From NCBI GenBank assembly GCA_025449115.1, contig JAHLKC010000001.1:496001-560000 (forward strand): a stretch of 64,000 bases of DNA, written 5' to 3'. Made by a program: the position numbers and the translations under genes. Numbering within the stretch: position 1 is the first letter of the stretch; every line of letters begins with the position of its first letter. Below the pieces are notes generated by a model that searched no databases, was not told the DNA's origin, and was given only the letters and a program-made list of their open reading frames with translations. Shown here one piece after another: positions 47,033 to 57,479 of the stretch. Source of the stretch: Chytridium lagenaria (lineage: Eukaryota; Chytridiomycota; Chytridiomycetes; Chytridiales; Chytridiaceae).

Positions 47033-48083
47033 GTATTTGACAGGACCACCACAAGAATATTTCAAGCCGGAAGCTCCCTTTTTCTTTTCCTTCTAATGGG
47101 CATATCTTGTGCCAAACTGTGCTGACGGCCAAGTTTTTTGGATACAACTCGCGATTCTTTCTGTCCATACATTTCATAAAATTAAATTGTCACTTGGATG
47201 TAATACTCAAACTTGTTGCATGATGAAGGCATGTTTGTAAGTGTATTCATGTTAATTATTGCTATGTTTTCCAGTTATATGATAATACTGTGTGATTATT
47301 TGCTAACATAAACTCTGTTATCAACGCATCCTCTTCCTTAAATCTTTCACCGAACATGTAAACGAAAATGATTTGAATCATTAAAATAAAAGACAATTCG
47401 CGAACTTTTCTGAACTCCCAAAGCTGTGCTAGAAAGACGCCGCCCAAAGCTTACTTCAATTACATGTACAGAAAATCAGCCCGTCTACAAACATAATTAT
47501 AATCTTATCACAATGAAGTGCTAACATTTTTCCCTTAGAAAGATCAGCGGGACCGTCATAAATTTAAGAAAAACATGGGTAGACTTGAGTGCGTGGCGCA
47601 AGCTTCTATTCTTTAAAGTATCCTCAAAATCAACCTGAGGATTGAGAAATCGCTTCAACAGTATGTGTTTAGAAAAGTTTAAGATCAGGGAAAAAAATAA
47701 ACCAAAGAAAAAAAAGCATTGGTAAATAATAATCAAGAGTGCGTTACGAAACCTTAGGTAGAATTAAAAAAAATGAATACTCGCTCGCTAAGCATGTAAG
47801 CGAGAATCCTCAACTCAAACTCTTCTCCGAAGAACAACGATTATAGTGTACGATAGAAATAGGGAAATGGTAAGGGCGTCAAAATCTAACCAAAGATGTA
47901 AACAGAAGAACTTGGGCGGATAGAATCAAGTATAGATCCCGTGGAGTTGAGTAGGAATGAGAAACCATCTACAATGGTGGCTTAAGGAAGGTTTAAACAA
48001 CTCAAGAGATTACGAATTATTATCATTGGGAGATAATCCTATATCTGTCCTGTAGGGGAGCAACTTGGATAGCTTTCATGTCC
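47033..48083. other. Intergenic, 1.05 kb, no supported gene
   Basis: Upstream flank of BCS1 and 3' flank of the next minus-strand gene. Open frames on the minus strand (47262-47447, 47521-47736) have no domain, no good start and AT-rich codons. Nothing else is visible. Confidence 0.5.
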
Positions 48084-49406
48084 TCAATAATCTCTCCGTT
48101 GGTACCGACACTCCGCCCCACTTCCACTCCGGCTTCCGAGTGAAGACCCGTTGCCAGAGTCCACGTCATCAAAATCACAGGCGGCCGTTTTTGGCCGCCT
48201 TACTTCCTCTTCAAGAGACAGCTCAAGAGTCTCAAGTCCGTCTTCACCACCCCATGAGAGGTTCAAGTCCTCAGTTGAAAGACGCCCAAGCGCCCGCTTG
48301 CGCTGAAGAACACGACGGGCGTGCTCATCTTGCCTAGCGAGCTTGGATTGCATCCTAGAAATCTCTCTTGCGCGGTTCTCCGACGCGGCAGCCTCCTTTT
48401 CGATGAGGCGCTGCTTGAGAATCTCGGGGTCAACGCGTTTGGATGAAACGTCCGAGGGTAGGTTTGGCTCCGCGACGGCGGTGCTTCCGGCGCTCCGCCT
48501 GTTCAAATTCGATATCCTGGAGCAATTTTTAAAACACATCGAGAAAATGGCCTTGTCAGGCAAAATAGGCTTACCTTCCACCTGGCCTCCATGTTCGCCC
48601 AACTTTGCTTGAATGTCTTGATCGCTAAGTGCCAGCTTGGGGAGAGATACCTTTACAGGTGCACTCTTGACCTCAGTCGCTTTGGCGGCCTTTGCGGTGG
48701 GCTTAGCTACCTCAATCTCTTTCGCGATCTTGGTGTCGACATCCTCAGCAGGCTTTGCCTTTAATTCTTCGTCCAACGGGATTTCGAAACGCAACGGCTT
48801 TGTGAGTTCCTTGCGCAGCCTCTGGATTGAGAAAATGAACGGAAATGTGAGAATTCAAACCAATTGCCAAATGGTTTAGCTTTGCACTAACCGGCAGTCG
48901 ACACATAAGGAATTGAGGGAATAACATTCCATGTCAAGTTTGCACCTGATGAAAATATATTTAGCATCTAGTGACAAGTATCGGGATATCTTACCTTTGG
49001 GGGTTACAATTGCCTCGTCCTTCTTGATTCTCTCCGCGCTTGGAGCAACACCTGTCTCTGAGTCCATTTCATATCCATCCCCAGCCCCCCTTACTGCCAT
49101 CAAAGCGGTGTGTCCATCTTTCCTACTCTGTGACGAAGAAGGCCTTTGTATCCGAGTGGGTGTCTCCACCTTTGCGTCGTTGGCACTGTCAGCGGTCAAA
49201 ACCGCGGCCGGCGCGGCCGAGACCCCGGTGGTGAAGGTGACGGTTTGAGATGTGGTTACATCAGTGGTGGTGGGGTTGTCGGTGTCGACAGCATCGACTT
49301 GTGTGAGGATGGGCTCTGGAGCAACCTTTGCTTGCCCGAGGACAGTTGCAGGTTGCGTTGTTTCTATCACTCCACTGTCAAGACTTTTAGAAGCACCACA
49401 GCCCAT
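48084..49406 (-). CDS. N-terminally acylated coiled-coil protein (MGCGASK type), stathmin-like in places
   Basis: It begins MGCGASKSLDSGVIETT, with the same potential myristoylation (Gly2) and palmitoylation (Cys3) signal as the protein at 34330. A Thr/Ala/Val-rich region follows, then two short exons. The main exon has RLRKELTKPLRFEIPLDEEL, a Lys/Ala-rich stretch and, after an intron, a charged helix (EILKQRLIEKEAAASENRAR, ISRMQSKLARQDEHARRVLQ) ending near an acidic tail. The long charged helix recalls stathmin-type tubulin-binding helices, and neuronal stathmins are also membrane-anchored by palmitoylation, but the similarity is compositional and weak. Reading from exon 2 to exon 3 needs a frame change near 48820, and the exon boundary near 48540 is uncertain. 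Confidence 0.58.
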
Positions 49407-50336
49407 AGTTGGTGTTGTTCAAGGTAGTAAGGCAAAGGTGTCAAAGATTCGTGGTCTAAGGGGAAAATGAGATAGCTTTGGCAACGAAAGAAACAAGAAG
49501 GGATATGATGAGGTTCTGCGTTTAACTTGAAGGAGTGTTTCTTCCAACGATCAGGTATCAAGTCTTTGAATAGGTCCTCAAAGACTGAAGTGACAGATAC
49601 AAGATGAAGAAGGCAAGTGCAAGATCACAGGTCGACTTGCTCCAAAGTAATGAAAGCGGGCCCTTTTAATGTCAAGTTCTTTTTTACTTCCAGTATCAAA
49701 GTAACAGGCGACAAGAAGAAATAAAAGAATATGGGCGAGAAAAAAGATATGAGAAAGGCAGAAAGCTGAACGGAGGAGCAAATAATGAGCTCTCAAAGGC
49801 AACGGAGATCCGGATCTGCGCACCTCCTTGCTAATTATTGACATAAACCTATAAGATTGCCGTGCTTCTTGCATGATAAGACTGACCCTACAACGATACA
49901 TCGAAATGGCTGCGGTGAGATTTGATGCAAATCTTTGTAGTTGGCCTGATAACGGTCTAGACTTCCGGCTTTTCAGCGCGTCCGCGTAACCTGCGCGTAA
50001 CCTGCGAATTTCTCATGTGTGTGCATGGTAGTTGCAACTTTGTCGGCTGAATCCAAAAAGATTATTTATCGTTCATTATTATGTTAAAGGGAACATGCTA
50101 CATGGACTCTTTCGTAACTCTACACTTTGGCCATGATCACGATATTAATTATGTGTTAAACTTGCCGTTAGCATCATAATATAAATTCTGGATAAACTTG
50201 ACCCAGCTGGGTTTCTTCTCATCAACTGCAAGGACATAAGCTCTGTGCATAAGTTTACTATAATATCTTAGGCCTCTTATTGCATATTTACAAGTGATTA
50301 AGTGATTTTCGCTAGGCTGGAAAAGCCGATGGTGAT
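49407..50336. other. Intergenic, 0.93 kb
   Basis: Promoter side of the MGCGASK coiled-coil gene and 3' flank of the TEX47-like gene. A minus-strand frame of 107 codons (49578-49901) has no recognisable product. A short direct repeat GCGTAACCT occurs at about 49984 and 49994. Confidence 0.45.
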
Positions 50337-51498
50337 TCATATTTTGATGGGCTTTGGAGCGGGCCAAACAAGTTCTAAAAAAAGTTAAGCGTATGCGCAA
50401 AGGCGAATTTGTGGCAAAATACCTGAGTCCTTTGGAGTAGTAATCCTCTCGTCGAATACCGCAAGCCATTCCTCAATAGATATTACATCGTTGAGATTTG
50501 ATAGGTATTGAATGGTTTCTGATCGAGGGATAAGTTTTTGGAATCTCTCCGCCAATTCGTCCAGAGCATTTTAAGATCATTCTAAAGTCATTAGAGATTG
50601 TAAAAGTACAGAGTCGTACTTTGCTGAGATTCGAAAGCCCCGAGCCGATGTTGCAAAGATTAACAGACATATCCGCGAGCTATTTTTGTGTGAGAACGAT
50701 AAAAAGTAGTAAAAACCATACGCTCTTTGTAATAGTTTCTTTCAGTGTACATAGCCTCATCTATATAAAAAGGTGGGCCGTTTTTGCTCGATACACGGCT
50801 TGCCCAAAAAGGGAAGAATCTTTGAGTAATGTCGTCGGAAACAAGAACAACTTTGGCGTTTTTCACGCACTTATGACCCGATTCATTACGAACGTTACCG
50901 AGTTCCCTCAAATATGCCAGCATGACTCGTTGCGAACACTTTACACGTATTAAAACATTCTTCAGAAACAACGATTTGATAGTTTACAAGAAAAAAAAGT
51001 AGAACTACGGTACCTCAAGTACATGCATCCAAGTTCCAGGCAATACCAGTAGCATTCCCGTGATAAGGTCGGCATCAGATTGATATTGTTTAAAGAATTT
51101 TTGATAATGTGCTGTCTTTTGTGTTAAGTATCTAACGAAAAGGTGGTATTCAGAAGCAAACCTCCCAACTCGGTCCCGTTCTGATGGATTCTTAAGCTCT
51201 CCACAAAACCACAGCTCTATACACCATCGACATCTAAAGACTAGTCAAATACTAATTTCAATAGATAAGCAAACCTTTCCTTGCCGTTGCAACGACTCCC
51301 TTACTACATCCAGCATTGACACCCTTCTCTCCTCCTAAAAAATCTGTCAGCTCCAACAAGAAGCGAAATATGAACCTGGCCAGTATTACTCGAATGCCCG
51401 GGAGGAGGGGAACCTGATGGAACGATAGACCCCGCGTGCCCTGCCGAGTTCGCCGAGCGTGCTTTCCGCTCCTCTATGTCTGCACCAACAGGGGCCAT
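50337..51498 (-). CDS. TEX47-like BLUF-fold protein, probably flagellum-associated
   Basis: Minus-strand exons give a core DADLITGMLLVLPGTWMHVL, then SQRVMLAYLREL, then CVKNAKVVLVSDDITQRFF with PFW. This is the order of a BLUF/TEX47-type ferredoxin-like domain (hydrophobic GxLLxxP...HxxE strand, a helix, then a VVxxSDDIxxRxFP-W segment). Later exons give ALDELAERFQKLIPRSETIQ and DVISIEEWLAVFDERITTPK. After an intron with donor GTATTT, the end is ELVWPAPKPIKI and a stop at 50337. TEX47 relatives occur in organisms with motile cilia, fitting the CCDC40-like gene here. I place the start at the ATG at 51498 (MAPVGADIEERK). An extension to an ATG at 51720 is open but would overlap PRP19 exon 1. 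Some joins are approximate. Confidence 0.45.
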
Positions 51499-51684
51499 GC
51501 TGTTTTGAATGTTGTGGGTCGAATTGTCAAGGTCAGGAAAAATTCGAGCAATCTCAGCATCTTCGAAAAAAAGAGGGACCGCAGTTGATATCGGACCGAT
51601 TCTGCTGGAAAAATACCCTTGTTTCCACACCAGCCGTCGTCTTTCATACAACCGACTATTATTGAACTGAGCTTGAAGAGCAAC

Positions 51685-53614
51685 ATGTTCTGCGCAAGTA
51701 TGTATTAGATTTGCGGACATGCATCCGCGCTTAGCCAAGCAACTCATACCTTGTTCAGTTTCTGGGGAAGTTCCACAGGAGCCCGTCGTTTCCAAGAAGA
51801 CTGGATTCCTTTACGAGAAGCGACTCATTGTTAAGCACATTGCCGACAATGGAAAGGAGCCAGGCACAGGAGAGGAGCTGTCAGAGGAGGACCTGTTGGT
51901 CGTTAAATTATGTGGGTTATCATTGTGTCTGCTTGGACTTCACTGCATGCTCTGCATGCTCTGCATGACCCCGATATTAACGGAACTCATCAATTAAATT
52001 GCAGCAAGCAAAGTTGTTCGTCCCCGCCCGCCCACCGTCAACTCCGTCCCAGCACTTTTGAGTCTTCTTCAAAATGAATGGGACTCGGTCATGCTTGAGA
52101 CATATCAGTTGAAGCAGCAATACCATCAGTCTAGGCAAGAGCTTTCGAACGCTCTGTATGAAAATGATGCGGCCAAGAGGGTGATTGCGCGGTTGGTAAG
52201 GGAGAGAGACCAGGCTAGGGAGAATTTGGCCGCCATTTCAGCGGCCACCGCCTCTGCTGTTCCTGCCGCACAGTCTTCGGAGGCTGCATCATCAGCGATG
52301 GATGTGGATGAGCCTCATAAGTCGGAGGAAGCCGCTGGCGCGCTTCCCTCCGAAGTTTTGGATAAGATTGGCGCGACTGCAGTGAAGTATGTTTTTCTTT
52401 CTTTGAATTGGCAGTTCAACCATTATATCTTATTTTTGTGCTCATTTTGCTTCATTGAGCTTTGGTTCCGGATGACTAATAATACGTTAAGGCTCTCGGA
52501 AGCGCGACGGACTCGAAAGGGTGCTAAAGCGGAGGTGGCCACAGTGGAAGATGTCAAGTCATTCTCTGAGGTCAAGAAGGTCACAGGTCTTCACTCCAAG
52601 GTCGGCATTACTGCTATGGATCTTCTTGTCGATACGGTTTCAGGAGAGAAGAGGGAATGGGTTATTACTGGAGGGAACGATGGCACCGTTTCTGTTACTA
52701 ACTGGAGGGAGGGTGAGCAGGCCTTTAACGTTAAGGCTCATGGCTCAAAGAAGGTATCATCTCTTCTCTGGATCGACCGTGGACCTCTGAAGGATTCGCA
52801 CGCATTTGTGTCTGGATCTATTGACAAAACTGTTAAAGTGTGGAATCTTGAGAAGGGCACCGCAAAATTGGTGGACACTATCTCAGATCATGACGGTGAG
52901 GTTGCCGCATTGGCATTGCAACCGTCAGGAGAGTACTTTGTTTCGGCTTCAACGGATGGCTCATGGAGTTTCAATGATATCTCAAGAGTTTCATCTGTTA
53001 AAAAGTTCTCAGGAGAGTCGGGTATGTGATATTACATGTTACTTTAAACCCCCTTCAACATTTTAAATTCCCCGTTTGTCACTTTCTAGGCTACACTTCT
53101 GCTTCTTTCCACCCGGACGGTCTTCTCCTCGGTCTTGGCTCAAAGGACTCCACAGTTAGCATATGGGACATTAAAGTCGGGTCAAAGGTGCAATCCTTTG
53201 ATGGTCATGCTGGGGCTGTGTCGTCTATCGCTTTCTCGGAGAACGGATACTATCTGGCCACAGTTGCTAACGGCGCTCCTATTGTGAAGCTCTGGGATTT
53301 GCGAAAGCTTTCGAACTTCCACTCGATCGATCTTTCATCTGAAGGTGTGAAGAACGTGCATAAAGTGGCATTCGATCTAAGCGCCCAGTATTTGGCCGTT
53401 TCTGCCGACAAGGGCCTCAGGTAAATTTCGAATATGTTCTTTTTCTCGTGTACTCATATTACCTTTAAGGATATACCTGAACAAGAAGTGGACTGAGCTT
53501 TACAAGGCCGAGCAAGTTCATTCAAGCGACATCACGGACATCAAGTTTGGAGAGAATTCGAAGTACATTGTGTCCGCAGGGACTGACAGGAGCATTATTG
53601 TCACTGGAGTTTGA
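51685..53614 (+). CDS. PRP19: Pre-mRNA-processing factor 19 (Prp19), U-box E3 ubiquitin ligase
   Basis: Prp19 is the scaffold ligase of the NineTeen complex that activates the spliceosome. The true start appears to be a 13-nt coding exon at 51685-51697 (ATGTTCTGCGCAA), spliced over a 61-nt intron to 51759. This gives [20 protein letters not shown], a near-exact U-box opening. A longer open frame from an ATG at 51719 gives a poor N-terminus. The U-box continues to ELSEEDLL, followed by the Prp19 tetramer coil ([20 protein letters not shown], then [14 protein letters not shown]) and seven WD repeats such as [13 protein letters not shown] and [17 protein letters not shown]. Other introns are at about 51911, 52386, 53022 and 53421. 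All exons read cleanly. Confidence 0.95.
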
Positions 53615-53901
53615 TTATTTTTTTTTTAAATGTTATATGAAGGATATGCCTGTGCAGTCCACTCTTCCTGCGCGTATTTTCCCGATAATTGGTTCATGCA
53701 TATTGATGTTGTAGACCAGGTAGGAAGTTGTCGTTGGTCGCTCGTTCTTGTCCAGATCTTGTAAGGTACAAAAGCGTTCCACAAGATCCTTCTCTTTTCC
53801 ACCATTCCGCCTTCACCGTGAAGCTATCATCGTCCGTGGCCGCTGATCTTGCCCTCCTGGTCAGGGGAGCCGTCAGACTTGACCCTGAAAGGCTTTCAGC
53901 C

Positions 53902-56900
53902 ATGCTTAAATTGCTTCTCTACGCTGCCGCTGCTGTCGGCATCGGGGCGTTCGGTCTTTACTCGTCACATCGCATCACCCAGGCAAGGTCCGAGAAACAA
54001 AATGAGAAACAGAAAAGGTGTGGATTTGCCTTCCTTTTTCCTTGTGCCATTATCGCCGCAGCTGTACATATGGATCATCAGACGATTCCGTTTATATGTT
54101 CTGCTATGTACAAATGCAAGTGTTTTGACCAATTACTTTTTAAATGAAGGGCTCTTTTTGATGCTGCCATCCGGCGCGAGGATTTTGTCCAATTCAGAGA
54201 GCTTCTTCAAAGATTCATTAGATTAGATCCCCGGGACGATCGTGGAAACACCCCTTTCATGCTCGCATGCCAGTAAGTATTGTTTACTTTATCCCATGCT
54301 GTCCCCCAGTGTCTTAACAATTATGTTGGTAGACATGGCAACTTGGAAGTGATCCGTTACTACCTTTCTATGCATCCGCCTTCATCGGATATACAAAAAT
54401 CCCCTCTTTTCCTCGCTGCAAACGATAATGGCCATACCGCAGTGCACGTTGCGGCGCTCTCCGGAAGCATGGAGACAATGAGGGCTTTGCTTGGATCCAA
54501 CTCATTACTTGCCCTTGCAATGGTTTCAGTGCCATCGATTGGTTCAAGGCAGACTCCATTGCATCTTGCCGTTGATAATGGGCTTTTCCCGATGGTCGAA
54601 GCTTTGATTAAGCTGCGGGCGGATGTCAATGCTGCAGGTGGGTGGAGTGTATGGTAGCGCCACCGTTTCTCCCTTCTTACTGTTTTATTTTCCCCCCCAG
54701 ATACCAATGGAATTACCCCGCTTATGATTGCCGTCAAACATGGGAGAATCGCATTCGTTGAAAGGCTACTTACTGTTAACGCAGATACCAATTTATTGGA
54801 TAAATGGAAGCATTCTGCTCTTTTTTATGCTTGTAAACATCAAGAATATGATATTGCGAGGATGCTCTTGGAGAAAAAAAGGCAGCGGGTATGATGTCTC
54901 CGAAGATCACTCCTCGGAAAACAAGGCCGTCGCCAATGTCCAGATCTCCAAGCAGCTCGACGGCTCCGCCTACGTCTTCATCATCGTCTGGCTCAAACAG
55001 CGGGGATATCTTAAATGTAGCGGATCGTTTTGGATACACTCCATTGCTTCTTGCCACCGAGCTTGGGGACCTTCGGATGTTTAATCTTCTGTTAGAATAT
55101 GGCGCCGGTTAGTTCAATTTTATTTTCTGAGTTTTTCTTACTTCTTGTTTTATTTCGTTTTACTTTCAGAAGTCACACGGTCCACAAAAACTGGACGCTC
55201 GGCTATCCATTTAGCAACAAGAGCCGGTGCCGCCGATCTTGTCTCCAGAATCCTCGAACTCCCTCTAATTGATATCCAACTTTCTGATGGTTCGTAAGCT
55301 ATATTCCCCTTTTCTCTTCATTATGAATCTTACAATAAACCAGCGCGTGGAGCCACCGCACTTCATGACGCCGCCTCCCTCCATCGTCTCGACATTCTAT
55401 CTTGTTTCCGCAATCACTCGTCAGCCACACCTGTTACGTTTTCCCTAATTGATAACCACGGCCGCACACCCCTCCACGTCGCCTGTATCTACGATCGACC
55501 CGCATATACCCCTCAACCCGGCATTAAAACCCCACCCACAGTCTCTAAAGATGAGGAAATTCTTGACCTTGTCCGCGCTCTTGTTCAATGGGGAAGTCCC
55601 ACAGACGTTATCGATGCGAATGGCGAAAGCGCTGTGGATCTTGCTAGGAGGCATGGATTGGAATCGGTTGTCGCGTTTTTACTTGTGCATAATGCCGGGC
55701 GAATTGAGGAGGGTGAGACTTTGGATGCTGTCAAGACGGTTGGGAGGAGAGAATCTGTGCCGCCTCTGCAGGTCTCCCTATCCAACTTACGGATTCCGCT
55801 GGAGATTCGGGTTGCGGCATTGCATGGGAATGTTTCTTTGGAAGGGATTGCGGCGGTGTTAGAGGAGGGAGCATGGCGAGTCAAAAATAATTTTGATAGG
55901 GCGAATCCCTTTTCAGTGGTGGTGGTTGTTGGCCCAAGAGCAGCGTCGTCGGTCGTATTGAAGGATTTGAACCCTTTGATGGGCGTCGAACCTTTACGAG
56001 AAGATATTTTGCAGAAAGTAGGCAGTTTCTGTGTTGTAAATTGTGTATCCATATTAATCTTGTTTTTGCAGAACCCTAAGGAATTCTTTCGAATATTAAA
56101 GAGAAGTTACCTCCCTCTCCGAAAAACAAAGCTTGCTTCCACCCCTGTCCACAACCTTCTTCTTCAACTTGAATCCCTCGGGATTCTTCGTCGCGTCATT
56201 ACTTTAAACGTTGACGCGATGGACTCCTCCGCCATCGGTCTCTCCAACTGCATTGAACTCCGGGGCTCCGTCCGTCCTCCACACGCCCCAATCTCTTCCT
56301 CTCCTCATTTGGCTCCTCCTCCAACCTTTCCACATCCGTGATATCCACGCACACCCGCATTCCTCGATGCCATCGATGCAGGGAACCGTTTGGAGATCCG
56401 GAAGTATATTGGAATTTGGTGGAAAGCGCGGATGTGGTCATGTGTAAGAGGAAAGGGTGTGTGTCTGGGTATGTTACGCCTGGGATTGCGTTTGATGATT
56501 CGGAAAAGGACTTGATGGGACAAGCGTTTTGGGATGTAGTAGATGAGGATTTGCCGGCCTGTGGAATGATTATATTTATTGGAGCGTCAATGGGTATCTA
56601 CTTATTTTACATTTTCTCTACCTCTCTCCCTCGTTGTTCTTTTCATCTTTGAGTGCTGCAAAAGCTCATTTTCCTACAAATTTATATTATCATAGACCCA
56701 AATTCTGCGATGGAAGTTGTTGTCGACTCAATACCTCCACACGTCCCGCGGCTTCTAATCGATACGCAGCTCTCCGGCCCATTCACCTCTAAAACCTTGC
56801 CCATGCCTCTTTCCACAAATCCCAACGCTTCCGACGCCACGAAATCCATTGAAACTATCGCAGACCCCACCGCAGAGCCTGACCGCAAGGCCATCGAAAA

Positions 56901-57048
56901 AGGCTCAAACTACCGTGACGTTGCGGTCGTGTTTTCAGAAGAAGAAGGCGGGATTTCGAGAGGTGTTAAGGAACTCGCGAGGTGTGCGAGGTGGGGTTGG
57001 GACTGGGATATGAAAACGGATGCGGGGATAAGGTTGAAGTCAGAGTAA
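53902..57048 (+). CDS. Membrane-anchored ankyrin-repeat / divergent sirtuin fusion protein
   Basis: It starts with a hydrophobic helix, MLKLLLYAAAAVGIGAFGLY, a likely membrane anchor. At least seven ankyrin repeats follow (for example GNTPFMLACQ, GHTAVHVAALSGSMETMRAL, RQTPLHLAVDNGLFPMVEAL, GITPLMIAVKHGRIAFVERL, GRTPLHVACI). The last third has a sirtuin layout: VVVVVGPRAASSVVLKDL where the NAD loop should be, FFRILKRSYLP, then VHNLLLQLESLGILRRVITL-NVDAMD, ELRG, paired cysteines (CHRC and CKRKGC), TPGIAFDD, IFIGASM and PRLLID. Key residues differ: the catalytic His of the usual ELHG is Arg, the GAGxS loop is GPRAAS, and TQNID is TLNVD. NAD-dependent deacylase activity is therefore doubtful. A frame change sits near 56262. 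Stop at 57048. Confidence 0.72.
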
Positions 57049-57479
57049 CACTACCATAATAATACATTGGAAAAAAATCTTTTTAGCTCAATGCGACCGC
57101 GTACTGTACATTGCGACTGGACATCAAAAGGAGTATGAGGGAATACACCTTTTATTGAGGAACCTCGTCCCAACAGAATGATTAAAACAGAAAATAACAT
57201 CATCGCAGGTCACAGCAAAGTCTGCCACAAAAAGAGTTATCTTAAGGTGACTAAACAATATAACACTAGTTCCCGCTCTACCCAAAGAAGAAAATAACAA
57301 GATCATCAAGGCCTGGTCCCAACATCGATAGACGCTGGCCTTAAACCACCCCAACCCCCCTCACCAAAAAAGATAAAAAGATGAAAAAAGGGCCGAGATC
57401 TTCAGGTGTGCCTCATGCTAGGAATATAAGCGGAAATAAAGAAAGTACAAAAAAATCAACCATATTGCACACCATGCAT
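57049..57479. other. Convergent 3' ends of the ankyrin-sirtuin gene and RACK1
   Basis: This 431 bp region contains no supported coding sequence. It is expected to hold the 3' untranslated regions and polyadenylation sites of both genes. Confidence 0.5.

Noticed and set aside
49578..49901. 107-codon minus-strand open frame with a hydrophobic middle
   Set aside because: It lies in the promoter of the 49406 gene, has no family resemblance and no splice support. It looks like a chance frame.
51719..51997. Open frame beginning [16 protein letters not shown] as the PRP19 start
   Set aside because: The U-box start fits far better with the 13-nt exon at 51685-51697 spliced to 51759; the first part of this frame is intron.
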